DNA of 8,008 nucleotides, taken from positions 1 to 8,008 of the forward strand of contig JBLMZW010000207.1 of assembly GCA_050259035.1 (NCBI GenBank). The letters are read 5' to 3'. This document shows positions 1 through 5,889 of the stretch, one piece after another. A program made the position numbers and the translations under genes. The stretch comes from JBLMZW01 sp050259035 (GTDB lineage: Bacteria > Bacillota > Syntrophomonadia > Syntrophomonadales > DTU052). The notes below the pieces were generated by a model. It searched no databases and was not told the DNA's origin. It worked only from the letters and a program-made list of their open reading frames with translations. Position 1 is the stretch's first letter, and each line of letters opens with the position of its first letter.

Positions 1-2159
1 GCCTCCCGGAGTTCCTCAAAGGTCAGGTAATAGATGTCTTCCTTCTTCCGGATAACCCCCTTTTCAACCAGCTTTCCGGCCTCCTTCAACAACGCCAGCT
101 TATATATATAATTGCGTTGGATATTAGTATATTTGGGATACTCCCGGTAGCCGATCAAATTGCGCACCATGCCGATCATCTTTTTCGTCTTTTTTGCCTT
201 GCGTTTGGCCCCGGGAAGTTGCTCCAGGCGGTTAAAGATTTCCTGTTCCTTCTCCTTCGCTTCCTTAAGCCCCTGATCAAATTTAATCCTGTGGGAATTG
301 GGTTCAAAATTTCTGATGTTGCCGAGGATCATAGGAATGATTAAGGTCGGCTGTTCGCTCCAACGGGGTCTGGTTATATCGATCTCGCCGGAACAACGCA
401 TGCCGTATTTATCCAGGTACGCCTGAATGGCATGGCTGACATCCCCGACTCCTTCTAATCCTGCCAGGTCCTCGAAAAAGGTCTCATCACTGGCATGATT
501 AAAATATTCAATTACTGCCGGATATTTTCTGACAGCATCAGCTACGTCTAAAAGGTCAAGGCCCATTTCGGATGTAATATTATTGTCTACCGATTGAGAA
601 AGTACGGTGACAGCACCTTTTTCGCCCAGCCATTTTTCCATTTTCTTATTGATCCAATTAGCTGCCAGCATCCCGACCATGAATGCTGCCACGCTTTTAG
701 GATCAGCTATGATGGCCATTAATCGTTCACGGTCCTGCAGAATAAAATCAAATAGTTCATCTCCGGACACATTCGCGATCCTTTGCTGCAGAGCCCTGAC
801 CGATTCCTCATTGTGGGAAATGAGACTTTTAATAAGCGTGGGGTCATTTTTACGGTAAATCTTTAAGGCCTGAACGGGAAGTCCCCAGGATAAGGCTTCT
901 TGTCCGCTCATTCCCCTCTTCCCCCGCGGCAAAGTCTTTAAAAATTGTCTTCGCTTATATAAATTCAGCATGGCGTTCTTTATCAAAAGATCCATTTGGC
1001 CAAAAGTTTTCAATGCTATTTTTCTTCCCACCGGCGAGGCAAGGTCATAAGTGTAATCGTAAAATAACCTTCCGCCAGCCTGGCTTAATGTGTGCTCCTT
1101 GAGGAAAATCCGGATAAAGGACATTCCCAATGGCTTGATGGGTTCGGTCATCATCTGCTGGTGGCCATAGGATATATATACCCGGGTTTCTCCGTCGTTT
1201 GCATCCGGTATGGGGTACAAGGTAGTGATAGGACGGCTCTGAACAATATAGAAGGACCCTTCGTAAAGGCACCATTCAATGTCCTGGGGCGAGCCAAAGC
1301 AGGATTCGATCTTTCTGCCCAGGTCTGCAAGCTGTAAAAGCTGGTCGTCCGTCAGGGCCTGCTCATTCTGCCGCTGGGGGTCGATCTCCCGTTTCTGAGT
1401 GCCTCCTTTTTCTGAGGCATAGATAGCCAGCTTTTTAGCGGATATCTTTTTATCAATAATTTTGCCTTCCCGCACTTTATAAATATCAGGATTAACCAGG
1501 CCGGAAACCAGGGCTTCGCCGAGCCCGAAGCCGGCGTCGATGGATACCACTTTACGATTGGATGTGACGGGATCGGCGGTAAACATAATTCCCGCAGCCA
1601 GCGGAAAAACCATGCGCTGGATGACAACAGATAAAAAGACCTTGCGGTGGTCAAAGCCGTTTTGCATACGGTAGATTATGGCCCGATCAGTAAACAAGGA
1701 AGCCCAGCACCTGCTTATGTTCTTTAGTATTGAATCCTTGCCGGTGTTTAGATAGGTATCATGTTGACCGGCGAATGAGACATTAGGCAGGTCTTCCGCG
1801 GTAGCACTGGAGCGCACCGCATAGGCATTTTTTTCACCCAGTAAGGTAATGTATGAGGCGATTTGATCTTCAATCTCTTTAGGGATAGCGGTGTCTTCAA
1901 TGACCCTGCGGATCTTCGCGCTGATCTGGCCGATCTTCTCCGTTTCGCCTGGTTGGATAAGAGACAACTGATTCAGCAGTTGGCTAAATTCTTGATTGTC
2001 CTCTATTATTCTTTTATAAGCTGCAGTAGAAACGCAAAAGCCTTCCGGTACACTAATTCCTTCAATCCGAGACAGTGACCCCAGGTTGGAACCCTTGCCG
2101 CCGACCAGGTCGAGTTTTGTTTCATCTACTTCCTTAAAGCCAAGTACATATGAACTCAT
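1..2159 (-). CDS. rph: Rifampicin phosphotransferase / PEP-synthase-like protein, 3' end beyond the left edge
   Basis: The 719 visible codons read from ATG at 2159 without a stop or frameshift to the left edge. The family is about 865 residues long, so roughly 145 C-terminal residues are missing. Rph enzymes use ATP to phosphorylate rifamycins, giving AMP and Pi, through a swivelling phospho-histidine domain. Visible are the ATP-grasp (PPDK N-terminal) part with GGKGSNLG (Lys22), YAVRSSATAEDLP (113-125, Arg116) and QSRPITT (307-313), then the region matching the rifamycin-binding domain with GHQQMMTEPIKPLG (332-345) and YGMRCSGEIDITRPRW (585-600). The swivelling His domain lies off the edge. 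These segments match Listeria/Bacillus Rph better than gluconeogenic PEP synthase, by recall rather than alignment. AAGGGGG stands a few bases before the ATG. The gene follows tetR by 48 bp, presumably on one transcript. The true substrate may be another compound; many relatives are annotated simply as PEP synthase. Confidence 0.9.
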   Translation of the reverse strand, partial: MSSYVLGFKEVDETKLDLVGGKGSNLGSLSRIEGISVPEGFCVSTAAYKRIIEDNQEFSQLLNQLSLIQPGETEKIGQISAKIRRVIEDTAIPKEIEDQIASYITLLGEKNAYAVRSSATAEDLPNVSFAGQHDTYLNTGKDSILKNISRCWASLFTDRAIIYRMQNGFDHRKVFLSVVIQRMVFPLAAGIMFTADPVTSNRKVVSIDAGFGLGEALVSGLVNPDIYKVREGKIIDKKISAKKLAIYASEKGGTQKREIDPQRQNEQALTDDQLLQLADLGRKIESCFGSPQDIEWCLYEGSFYIVQSRPITTLYPIPDANDGETRVYISYGHQQMMTEPIKPLGMSFIRIFLKEHTLSQAGGRLFYDYTYDLASPVGRKIALKTFGQMDLLIKNAMLNLYKRRQFLKTLPRGKRGMSGQEALSWGLPVQALKIYRKNDPTLIKSLISHNEESVRALQQRIANVSGDELFDFILQDRERLMAIIADPKSVAAFMVGMLAANWINKKMEKWLGEKGAVTVLSQSVDNNITSEMGLDLLDVADAVRKYPAVIEYFNHASDETFFEDLAGLEGVGDVSHAIQAYLDKYGMRCSGEIDITRPRWSEQPTLIIPMILGNIRNFEPNSHRIKFDQGLKEAKEKEQEIFNRLEQLPGAKRKAKKTKKMIGMVRNLIGYREYPKYTNIQRNYIYKLALLKEAGKLVEKGVIRKKEDIYYLTFEELRE

Positions 2160-2207
2160 ATTTTAGCCCCCTTTAACTGTGTCCCTATCAAAGAATCAAC
2201 ATGTCGG

Positions 2208-2795
2208 TTAATCCTGATTGACGGTAATACCCTGCTTGATTATTTGGATTGCATCTTCCACTTTCTTTAAATACCGGGTCTCATCAAGCCCGCTGTACAA
2301 ATACTCATTGAAAACAAAGATGTAAATCATAGTTATAACCACTTCGGAGTTGATTTCCGGCTTGATAATACCGCGCTTTTTATCCCGCTCGATTATTTCG
2401 ATGTACTTTTCGTTGGATGACCTTAGGAGCTGCAGCATGAATTCGCTGTTATCAATCACCGTCAAAGCGCCTATCCTGGAATACTCCGGTCTTATTTGAC
2501 CTAATTTAATGGTGCCTCTGGCTCTTTGCATAACGTTTTCAAAAAAGCTGTCATTCAGGTTAAAGGGTTCTATAATCGCATGTATATCCTTTGACATTTC
2601 TTCCACCATGTAAAGGTAGATGTCTTCTTTGTCGGCAAAGTATTGATAGAAACTGCCCTTTGGTATACCTGCGTTCTTGATGATCTGGTTGATGGAGGCA
2701 TCGCTGAAACGCTGAGTAGAGAACTCCTGCACAGCCGCATCAAATATTCGTTTCTTCTTCTCTTCGCTCAAATTATAAAAAGTATCTTTAGGCAT
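2208..2795 (-). CDS. TetR-family transcriptional repressor of the rph operon
   Basis: The gene encodes 195 residues, a normal TetR length. The N-terminal DNA-binding domain is clear: about 14-60, with the helix-turn-helix in ASINQIIKNAGIPKGSFYQYF followed by the family hallmark DKEDIY. The rest should be the all-helical ligand-binding and dimerisation domain, whose sequence does not reveal the ligand. ATG at 2795 is preceded by AGGAGGAG at ideal spacing. The promoter lies 42-70 bp upstream and is overlaid by two TGACC-N4-GGTCA dyads, so autorepression is likely. rph begins 48 bp after the stop codon with no terminator between. Inference: a ligand, perhaps a rifamycin-like or other aromatic compound, releases the repressor and induces the downstream enzyme. 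The family call is firm; the operator assignment is inferred from position and symmetry. Confidence 0.95.
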   Translation of the reverse strand: MPKDTFYNLSEEKKKRIFDAAVQEFSTQRFSDASINQIIKNAGIPKGSFYQYFADKEDIYLYMVEEMSKDIHAIIEPFNLNDSFFENVMQRARGTIKLGQIRPEYSRIGALTVIDNSEFMLQLLRSSNEKYIEIIERDKKRGIIKPEINSEVVITMIYIFVFNEYLYSGLDETRYLKKVEDAIQIIKQGITVNQD

Positions 2796-2808
2796 GTTCT
2801 CCTCCTAT

Positions 2809-2858
2809 TGTGACCAGGTGGTCATATTACAAGAACATCATATGACCACCCGGTCACA
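2809..2858. promoter_or_regulatory. Double TetR-type operator, two dyads within a 19-bp inverted repeat
   Basis: Dyad 1 is TGACCAGGTGGTCA (2811-2824) and dyad 2 is TGACCACCCGGTCA (2843-2856), both of the form TGACC-N4-GGTCA. They lie within arms 2809-2827 and 2840-2858, which are reverse complements at 18 of 19 positions, with a 12-bp gap. The dyad centres are 32 bp apart, about three helical turns, so two dimers would sit on the same face. Dyad 2 fills the -35/-10 spacer and dyad 1 covers about +6 to +19. Recognition by the adjacent TetR protein is inferred. Confidence 0.85.
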
Positions 2859-2865
2859 TTGTCAA
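2837..2865 (-). promoter_or_regulatory. Sigma-A promoter of the tetR-rph operon
   Basis: Read on the minus strand, TTGACA (2860-2865) is followed by exactly 17 bp and TATGAT (2837-2842). This gives a perfect -35, optimal spacing and a -10 one base from consensus. The start site should fall near 2830, leaving about 35 nt before the tetR ATG. The spacer is almost entirely filled by operator dyad 2, so a bound repressor would exclude RNA polymerase. Confidence 0.88.
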
Positions 2866-2980
2866 GCACGAAATAAAAAGCGTAGGCACTGCCGCCGATG
2901 GAAAAGAAGATATAAAAGGAGAGGATACCAGACAACTGCGGGGATTCCAAAAGATAACGAATGGAGAAAGGTGGGAACGT

Positions 2981-3017
2981 GCCAGGCTGGAGCCTGGCGA
3001 ACCCGGTGGTTCTATAA
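2981..3017. repeat. GC-rich hairpin repeat, copy 1, overlapping the end of the regulator gene
   Basis: The core GCCAGGCTGGAGCCTGGC (2981-2998) is a palindrome that folds into a 7-bp stem with a TGGA loop. It is followed by GAACCCGGTGGTTC and TATAA. The same core recurs at 4668, 4767, 5650 and 5742, and the tail is shared with the 4668 copy. The tail reaches 3017 and so supplies the last codon and TAG stop of the regulator on the minus strand. As RNA the hairpin could protect the 3' end of that message, but it lacks a U-tract and is not a standard intrinsic terminator. Confidence 0.85.
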
Positions 3018-3950
3018 CTCAGCCACGATTGTCCCCATCTCACTAGTATCATATCCGCCTATATTACTAAATTCTTTCTTAAATGCTGCAGAACGAATGA
3101 TTTTCATCATAGCGGAGACTTCCGGAGTGTTAAACGCATCTTTTTTTACGATAAGATCATAACGTTCCTTTTTCAGCGGAATAAACTCGATATTCTCCAC
3201 CTGCCTGGCGATCTTCTCGCTTCCAACAGCCATATCGACCTCGCCGCTGCTTACTGCGCTGGCTACTGTCAAGTGGGAGGATGTTTCGTTTAGATAACCG
3301 TTTATTTGCCTTCCGCTTATTCCAAGCAGCCTTATATTTTCATCGATCAGTACCCTGGAACCTGATCCCTTCTCTCGATTAATCATCTCCACGTCTTCTC
3401 TCGCCAGGTCGCTCCAGGTCCTTATGTTTTTCGGATTGCCCCGGGCCACGTAAAACCCCTGCATCCTGCAGGTCAAATGGATAACAACCGAAGGAATTCC
3501 AGGGATCAACCTGCGAACGTACGGAACATTATATTGGTCGGTTTCACCGTCCCAAAGATGAGCGGACGCGACCTGGGTCTTATCCTGATACAGAGAGATT
3601 AGGCTGTCATAACTGCCGATATAGGCTCGCAGTGCAGGGACTCCATTCAGGCGCATATAGTTTGAAAGCACGTCTAAAATCAAATCCTGCCCACAGATAA
3701 TGAAGTTCTGATTACTTTGTGCATTCCCGAAAACCAAATCATCATGTAAGGGATTTTTTCTCGAATCCAATGCTTGCAAGTTGCGGGATTTGTCTATGTA
3801 TCTGTCCACGTCCTCCTGGGTGAACCGAACCTTTCGCCCCACCTTATAAAAGTTGATTTCACCTTCATGAATCAAATTATATACGGTGCTCTTACTAACA
3901 TGTAGTATGTCTGCCACTTGCTGGGTTGACAACGCTTTATTTTGCTCCAC
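3012..3950 (-). CDS. One-component regulator: excisionase/MerR-like HTH plus PBP-like ligand domain
   Basis: This 312-residue protein has an N-terminal HTH_17-type winged helix (about 7-52: LSTQQVADILHVSKSTVYNL, then VGRKVRFTQEDVDRYI). From about 85 to 300 follows a type-2 periplasmic-binding-protein-like domain without a signal peptide, so it acts in the cytoplasm. Typical COG1910/PBP_like motifs are RGNPKNIRTWSDLAREDV, NREKGSGSRVLIDE and VASAVSSGEVDMAVGSEKIA. Relatives carry names such as molybdate-binding-domain regulator, but the ligand here cannot be read from sequence. Translation starts at GTG 3950; an in-frame TGA 9-11 bases upstream rules out a longer product, and AAAGGATGA serves as Shine-Dalgarno. 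A TATAAT -10 (3995-4000) adjoins a TACATTTTCGTAC box, which suggests autoregulation. The gene diverges from a small gene at 4167. Its last codon and stop lie within a repeated element. Confidence 0.88.
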   Translation of the reverse strand: MEQNKALSTQQVADILHVSKSTVYNLIHEGEINFYKVGRKVRFTQEDVDRYIDKSRNLQALDSRKNPLHDDLVFGNAQSNQNFIICGQDLILDVLSNYMRLNGVPALRAYIGSYDSLISLYQDKTQVASAHLWDGETDQYNVPYVRRLIPGIPSVVIHLTCRMQGFYVARGNPKNIRTWSDLAREDVEMINREKGSGSRVLIDENIRLLGISGRQINGYLNETSSHLTVASAVSSGEVDMAVGSEKIARQVENIEFIPLKKERYDLIVKKDAFNTPEVSAMMKIIRSAAFKKEFSNIGGYDTSEMGTIVAEL

Positions 3951-3975
3951 GGGGGATCATCCTTTCTATACGGCT

Positions 3976-4131
3976 TTATGTGTTATTTCATATTATTATA
4001 TACATTTTCGTACATATATCTAGTAGATAACTTGAATTCAGGCACTTTTAGCGCTACAATTTGCACGAAAAATGTTCTTATGTAAGTTTGTTATGTGTTA
4101 TCGTATCATTTCGTACATTTTCGTACTGAAA
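3976..4131. promoter_or_regulatory. Divergent control region with a duplicated operator-like block and phased CGTA repeats
   Basis: TTATGTGTTAT occurs at 3976-3986 and 4091-4101, and TACATTTTCGTAC occurs 14-28 bp further on in both cases, at 4001-4013 and 4114-4126. This makes a duplicated block of 36-38 bp. In the second block CGTA recurs at 4102, 4112 and 4122, exactly one helical turn apart. A looser reverse copy, GCACGAAAAATG, lies at 4063-4074. Block 1 adjoins the -10 (TATAAT, minus strand, 3995-4000) of the regulator gene; block 2 lies in the predicted leader of the divergent gene. Binding by the regulator at 3012-3950 is inferred. Confidence 0.6.
4032..4060 (+). promoter_or_regulatory. 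Possible sigma-A promoter for the small divergent gene
   Basis: TTGAAT (4032-4037), 17 bp, TACAAT (4055-4060) is a reasonable sigma-A promoter. It would start transcription near 4067 and leave a leader of about 100 nt containing the second operator-like block. No better -35/-10 pair was seen before the gene at 4167, but the match is moderate. Confidence 0.4.
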
Positions 4132-4166
4132 GAGTGTATGTTGGGCATCAGAAAGGATGAAATCAT

Positions 4167-4358
4167 ATGAGACATTATTGGCAACTTGATTTATATACCG
4201 GTGATTCCCATAAGACACGCTATTTATATGGAACTGAAGCCGCGGCCAACAGTAGGACTAGACGTTACACAGCCGACAAGAAAGAACTCAAACAATTAGA
4301 CAGGCCCCTGGGTATTCATCTTAAAACAGTAAAGAAGATACGTTTTATTGATTTATAA
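4167..4358 (+). CDS. Small basic protein of unknown function, 63 residues
   Basis: I do not recognise this protein. Support for a real gene comes from AAAGGATGA about nine bases before the ATG (a Shine-Dalgarno like that of the neighbouring regulator), a divergent position sharing a structured control region with that regulator, and the absence of a competing frame. The product is basic (about 14 Lys/Arg against 7 Asp/Glu), with tyrosine and tryptophan early (MRHYWQLDLYTG), a central SRTRRYTADKKELKQLDRP segment and no signal peptide or membrane helix. Its composition would suit a nucleic-acid-binding or small accessory protein, but that is a guess. The divergent HTH/PBP-like regulator may control it. 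No convincing terminator follows; only a 5-bp stem (4360-4373) without a T-tract was seen. Confidence 0.6.
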   Translation: MRHYWQLDLYTGDSHKTRYLYGTEAAANSRTRRYTADKKELKQLDRPLGIHLKTVKKIRFIDL

Positions 4359-4601
4359 CCTCCACAGTTGGAGTAACGACCAACCCTCTCGACCTGAGCC
4401 CCCATGTCCCAGTTCAGATCTGGCATCAGCTTGCACATTTTTTTCGGAAGAATTCTAATCCTTAATTTCAAATATTTTTGCTGGATTATTGGCAAAGGCC
4501 CGGAACGAGTCATTGTCAATGAAAGGGAATTTCCTCTGCGATGTGGAAAAGTATGGGCGTGCATAATTGCGGAAACCAGCGGAATATCATTGATTAAATA
4601 C
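4359..4601. other. Intergenic stretch with no recognisable gene
   Basis: Open frames of moderate size cross this stretch on both strands (4404-4628 plus, 4316-4603 minus), but neither has a ribosome binding site or a recognisable product. The plus frame runs into the repeat array, and the minus frame overlaps the end of the small gene. Their mutual overlap suggests neither is real. The stretch may hold decayed coding sequence or the long untranslated end of the upstream gene; nothing further can be supported. Confidence 0.5.
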
Positions 4602-4648
4602 AAGTTAAACGTTAAAAGTGAAACGTAAAACGTGGGGGGAACAGGAAC

Positions 4649-4705
4649 GCCGGGATCTAGCCCGGTTGCCAGGCTGGAGCCTGGCGAACCCAGTGGTTCC
4701 TATAA
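4649..4705. repeat. Double-hairpin GC repeat, copy 2
   Basis: CCGGG (4650-4654) and CCCGG (4661-4665) form the first stem. GCCAGGCTGGAGCCTGGC (4668-4685) is the second. The tail GAACCCAGTGGTTCC and TATAA matches that of copy 1. The loop of the first stem is ATCTAG, whereas copies 3 and 5 carry the fuller GC-rich stem. Confidence 0.85.
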
Positions 4706-4747
4706 GGTAAAAGTTAAAAGTGAAACGTAAAACGGGGGGGTAAAACG

Positions 4748-4790
4748 GCCGGGCTCTGGCCCGGATGCCAGGCTGGAGCCTGGCGAACCC
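4748..4790. repeat. Double-hairpin GC repeat, copy 3
   Basis: CCGGGC (4749-4754) pairs with GCCCGG (4759-4764) around TCTG. The core palindrome GCCAGGCTGGAGCCTGGC follows at 4767-4784 with GAACCC. The GTGGTTC tail of other copies is absent and the sequence passes directly to the next heptad array. Confidence 0.85.
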
Positions 4791-4837
4791 ATTGACAGGT
4801 TAAAGGTTAAAAGTAAAACGTTAAAAGTGGAGGTCTC

Positions 4838-4893
4838 ACTCGTTATTTCTTACGTCTCACGTCTCACGTTTCACCTTTTACGTCTTACCTTTT
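4838..4893. repeat. Heptad tandem repeat array (ACGTCTC type), left copy
   Basis: Six clear 7-bp units run from 4852 to 4893: ACGTCTC, ACGTCTC, ACGTTTC, ACCTTTT, ACGTCTT, ACCTTTT. Two decayed units precede them (4838-4851). The consensus ACSTYTY is the reverse complement of the GTRARAC-type heptads at 4604-4826, so transcripts could fold into a long imperfect stem. The array ends 39 bp before the apparent start of the dipeptidase gene. Confidence 0.85.
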
Positions 4894-4932
4894 TGGTCCT
4901 GGCGATCCCAGTATCTAAAGCGGGAAGAAGGT

Positions 4933-5625
4933 ATTAACACGAAAAGAAAAGCACTGGTATTAGCCATTATATCCCTCTATATGCTACTATTGACCGGTAT
5001 CGCGCAGGCAGCGCAACTCCCAAAAGGATTTGTATATGTTAAAGAAGTCATTCCTACCGCCCAATTAGATATACGGTACTACAGTAAAAACAACTTCGTC
5101 GGATCACGTGTTGATGGCTATAAGGCACCTAAAGCCATCTTAACCAGTGAAACTGCCGAAGCGTTGAAGGATGTCAGTAAAGATCTCGATGCCAAAGGCT
5201 ATAGGATAAAGATTTACGATGCTTATCGGCCCCAAAAGTCTGTAAATCACTTCATCAGGTGGTCCAAGGATCTGAATGATACAAAAATGAAAGCGCAATA
5301 TTACCCTAATACTGATAAAAAGGATTTATTTAAGCTGGGCTATCTGGCTAAGAAATCCGGTCATTCCAGGGGCAGCACCGTTGATTTGACCCTGGTTTAT
5401 AAAAAGTCCGGCAAGGAAGTTGATATGGGCAGCAGTTATGATTTTCTGGATAAAATCTCGGCCCATGACTCAACTCAAATCACCGCCAAGCAGGCCCAAA
5501 ACCGCAAGATACTGAAAAACGTTATGGTGAAACATGGATTTAAGCCCCTGGCCAAGGAATGGTGGCATTATACATTGATTAATGAACCTTATCCCGATAC
5601 ATATTTTGACTTCAACATAGAATAA
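4933..5625 (+). CDS. Secreted D-alanyl-D-alanine dipeptidase (VanX/DdpX/PcgL type, M15D)
   Basis: The protein has the zinc-dipeptidase signature. Numbered from 4933 these are YDAYRPQ (Arg99), SGHSRGSTVDLTLV with zinc ligands His144 and Asp151, and KEWWH with catalytic Glu209 and zinc ligand His212. The enzyme cleaves D-Ala-D-Ala. The first conventional start, ATG at 4981, lies inside the hydrophobic core of a signal peptide and would leave no charged n-region. Reading back in frame gives NTKRKALVLAII, SLYMLLLTGIAQA and then AQLPKG: a complete signal peptide beginning at ATT 4933, with GGGA and GAAGG just upstream. No in-frame ATG, GTG or TTG exists between the upstream stop at 4822 and 4981. 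So ATT is either a rare start or a mutated ATG, and the length is 230 residues (214 from 4981). Export favours peptide scavenging or wall remodelling, as for Salmonella PcgL, over cytoplasmic VanX-type resistance; no vanH or vanA is nearby. Repeat blocks flank the gene. No clear promoter was seen. Confidence 0.9.
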   Translation: MNTKRKALVLAIISLYMLLLTGIAQAAQLPKGFVYVKEVIPTAQLDIRYYSKNNFVGSRVDGYKAPKAILTSETAEALKDVSKDLDAKGYRIKIYDAYRPQKSVNHFIRWSKDLNDTKMKAQYYPNTDKKDLFKLGYLAKKSGHSRGSTVDLTLVYKKSGKEVDMGSSYDFLDKISAHDSTQITAKQAQNRKILKNVMVKHGFKPLAKEWWHYTLINEPYPDTYFDFNIE

Positions 5626-5649
5626 GCATTCATCCTCGCAAAAGGGGGG

Positions 5650-5672
5650 GCCAGGCTGGAGCCTGGCGAACC
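5650..5672. repeat. GC hairpin repeat, copy 4 (single hairpin)
   Basis: The core GCCAGGCTGGAGCCTGGC lies at 5650-5667 followed by GAACC. The first hairpin found in copies 2, 3 and 5 is missing and replaced by a run of seven G. It starts 25 bp after the dipeptidase stop codon and could cap the 3' end of that transcript. Confidence 0.8.
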
Positions 5673-5722
5673 TATACAGGTTAAAGGTTAAAAGTGAAAC
5701 GTAAAACGTGGAGAACAGAAAC

Positions 5723-5775
5723 GCCGGGCTGTGGCCCGGTGGCCAGGCTGGAGCCTGGCGATCCCGGTGGTTCTT
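5723..5775. repeat. Double-hairpin GC repeat, copy 5
   Basis: CCGGGC (5724-5729) pairs with GCCCGG (5734-5739) around TGTG. GCCAGGCTGGAGCCTGGC follows at 5742-5759, then GATCCCGGTGGTTC. The GATCCC variant also occurs in the half-copy at 4898-4909, a sign that the two sites share a recent history. Confidence 0.85.
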
Positions 5776-5826
5776 ACAGTTAAAAGTTAAAAGTGAAACG
5801 TAAAACGTGGATGGTTTCTGCGTTTA

Positions 5827-5889
5827 ACGTCTCACGTCTCACGTTTCACCTTTCACGTCTTACCTCTTACGTTTCACGTCTCACCCTTT
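5827..5889. repeat. Heptad tandem repeat array (ACGTCTC type), right copy
   Basis: Nine consecutive 7-bp units without indels: ACGTCTC, ACGTCTC, ACGTTTC, ACCTTTC, ACGTCTT, ACCTCTT, ACGTTTC, ACGTCTC, ACCCTTT. The first five align unit by unit with the left array at 4852-4886, so the arrays were copied as blocks rather than arising separately. Confidence 0.9.

Larger units (their letters stand above)
4602..4909. repeat. Left composite repeat block upstream of the dipeptidase gene
   Basis: The block alternates two module types. GT-phased heptads on the plus strand (GTTAAAA, GTGAAAC, GTAAAAC and variants) lie at 4604-4631, 4713-4733 and 4799-4826, each with about 3-4 units. Paired GC hairpins lie between them at 4649-4685 and 4748-4784. 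The block ends with the same type of heptad in opposite orientation (4838-4893) and a half-copy of the hairpin, CCTGGCGATCCC (4898-4909). The right-hand block at 5643-5890 has the same modules in the same orientation. No transposase, terminal inverted repeats or target duplication could be identified. Confidence 0.85.

Noticed and set aside
1045..1654. Frames on either strand inside the rph gene
   Set aside because: They are shadows of the intact rph frame, which reads through without a stop and matches a known family.
2822..3052. Hydrophobic open frame of 76 residues on the minus strand
   Set aside because: It overlaps the end of the regulator gene and the tetR promoter; the hydrophobic run comes from an A/T-rich intergenic strand, and there is no Shine-Dalgarno site.
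2794..3162. Open frame of 122 residues on the plus strand
   Set aside because: It crosses the tetR operator, a repeat and the 3' end of the regulator gene, has arginine-rich low-information sequence and no fitting ribosome binding site.
4039..4056. AGGCACTTTTAGCGCT as a sigma-54 promoter for the small divergent gene
   Set aside because: GG/GC spacing is right but five other consensus positions fail, including TT before GC. A sigma-A promoter overlapping it is the better reading.
4421..4436. TGGCATCAGCTTGCAC, resembling a sigma-54 promoter on the plus strand
   Set aside because: The GG and GC elements are 9 bp apart instead of 10, a spacing that normally abolishes activity, and no gene follows within about 500 bp.
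4316..4628. Two overlapping frames on opposite strands (4316-4603 minus, 4404-4628 plus)
   Set aside because: Neither has a ribosome binding site or a recognisable product. One overlaps the small gene at 4167-4358 and the other runs into the repeat array.
4793..4821. TTGACA before the dipeptidase gene as a -35 element
   Set aside because: No -10-like hexamer lies 16-18 bp downstream; the sequence is heptad repeat.
4933..5625. Vancomycin resistance cluster
   Set aside because: Only a VanX-like dipeptidase is present, it carries a signal peptide, and no vanH, vanA or vanRS gene is adjacent in the window.
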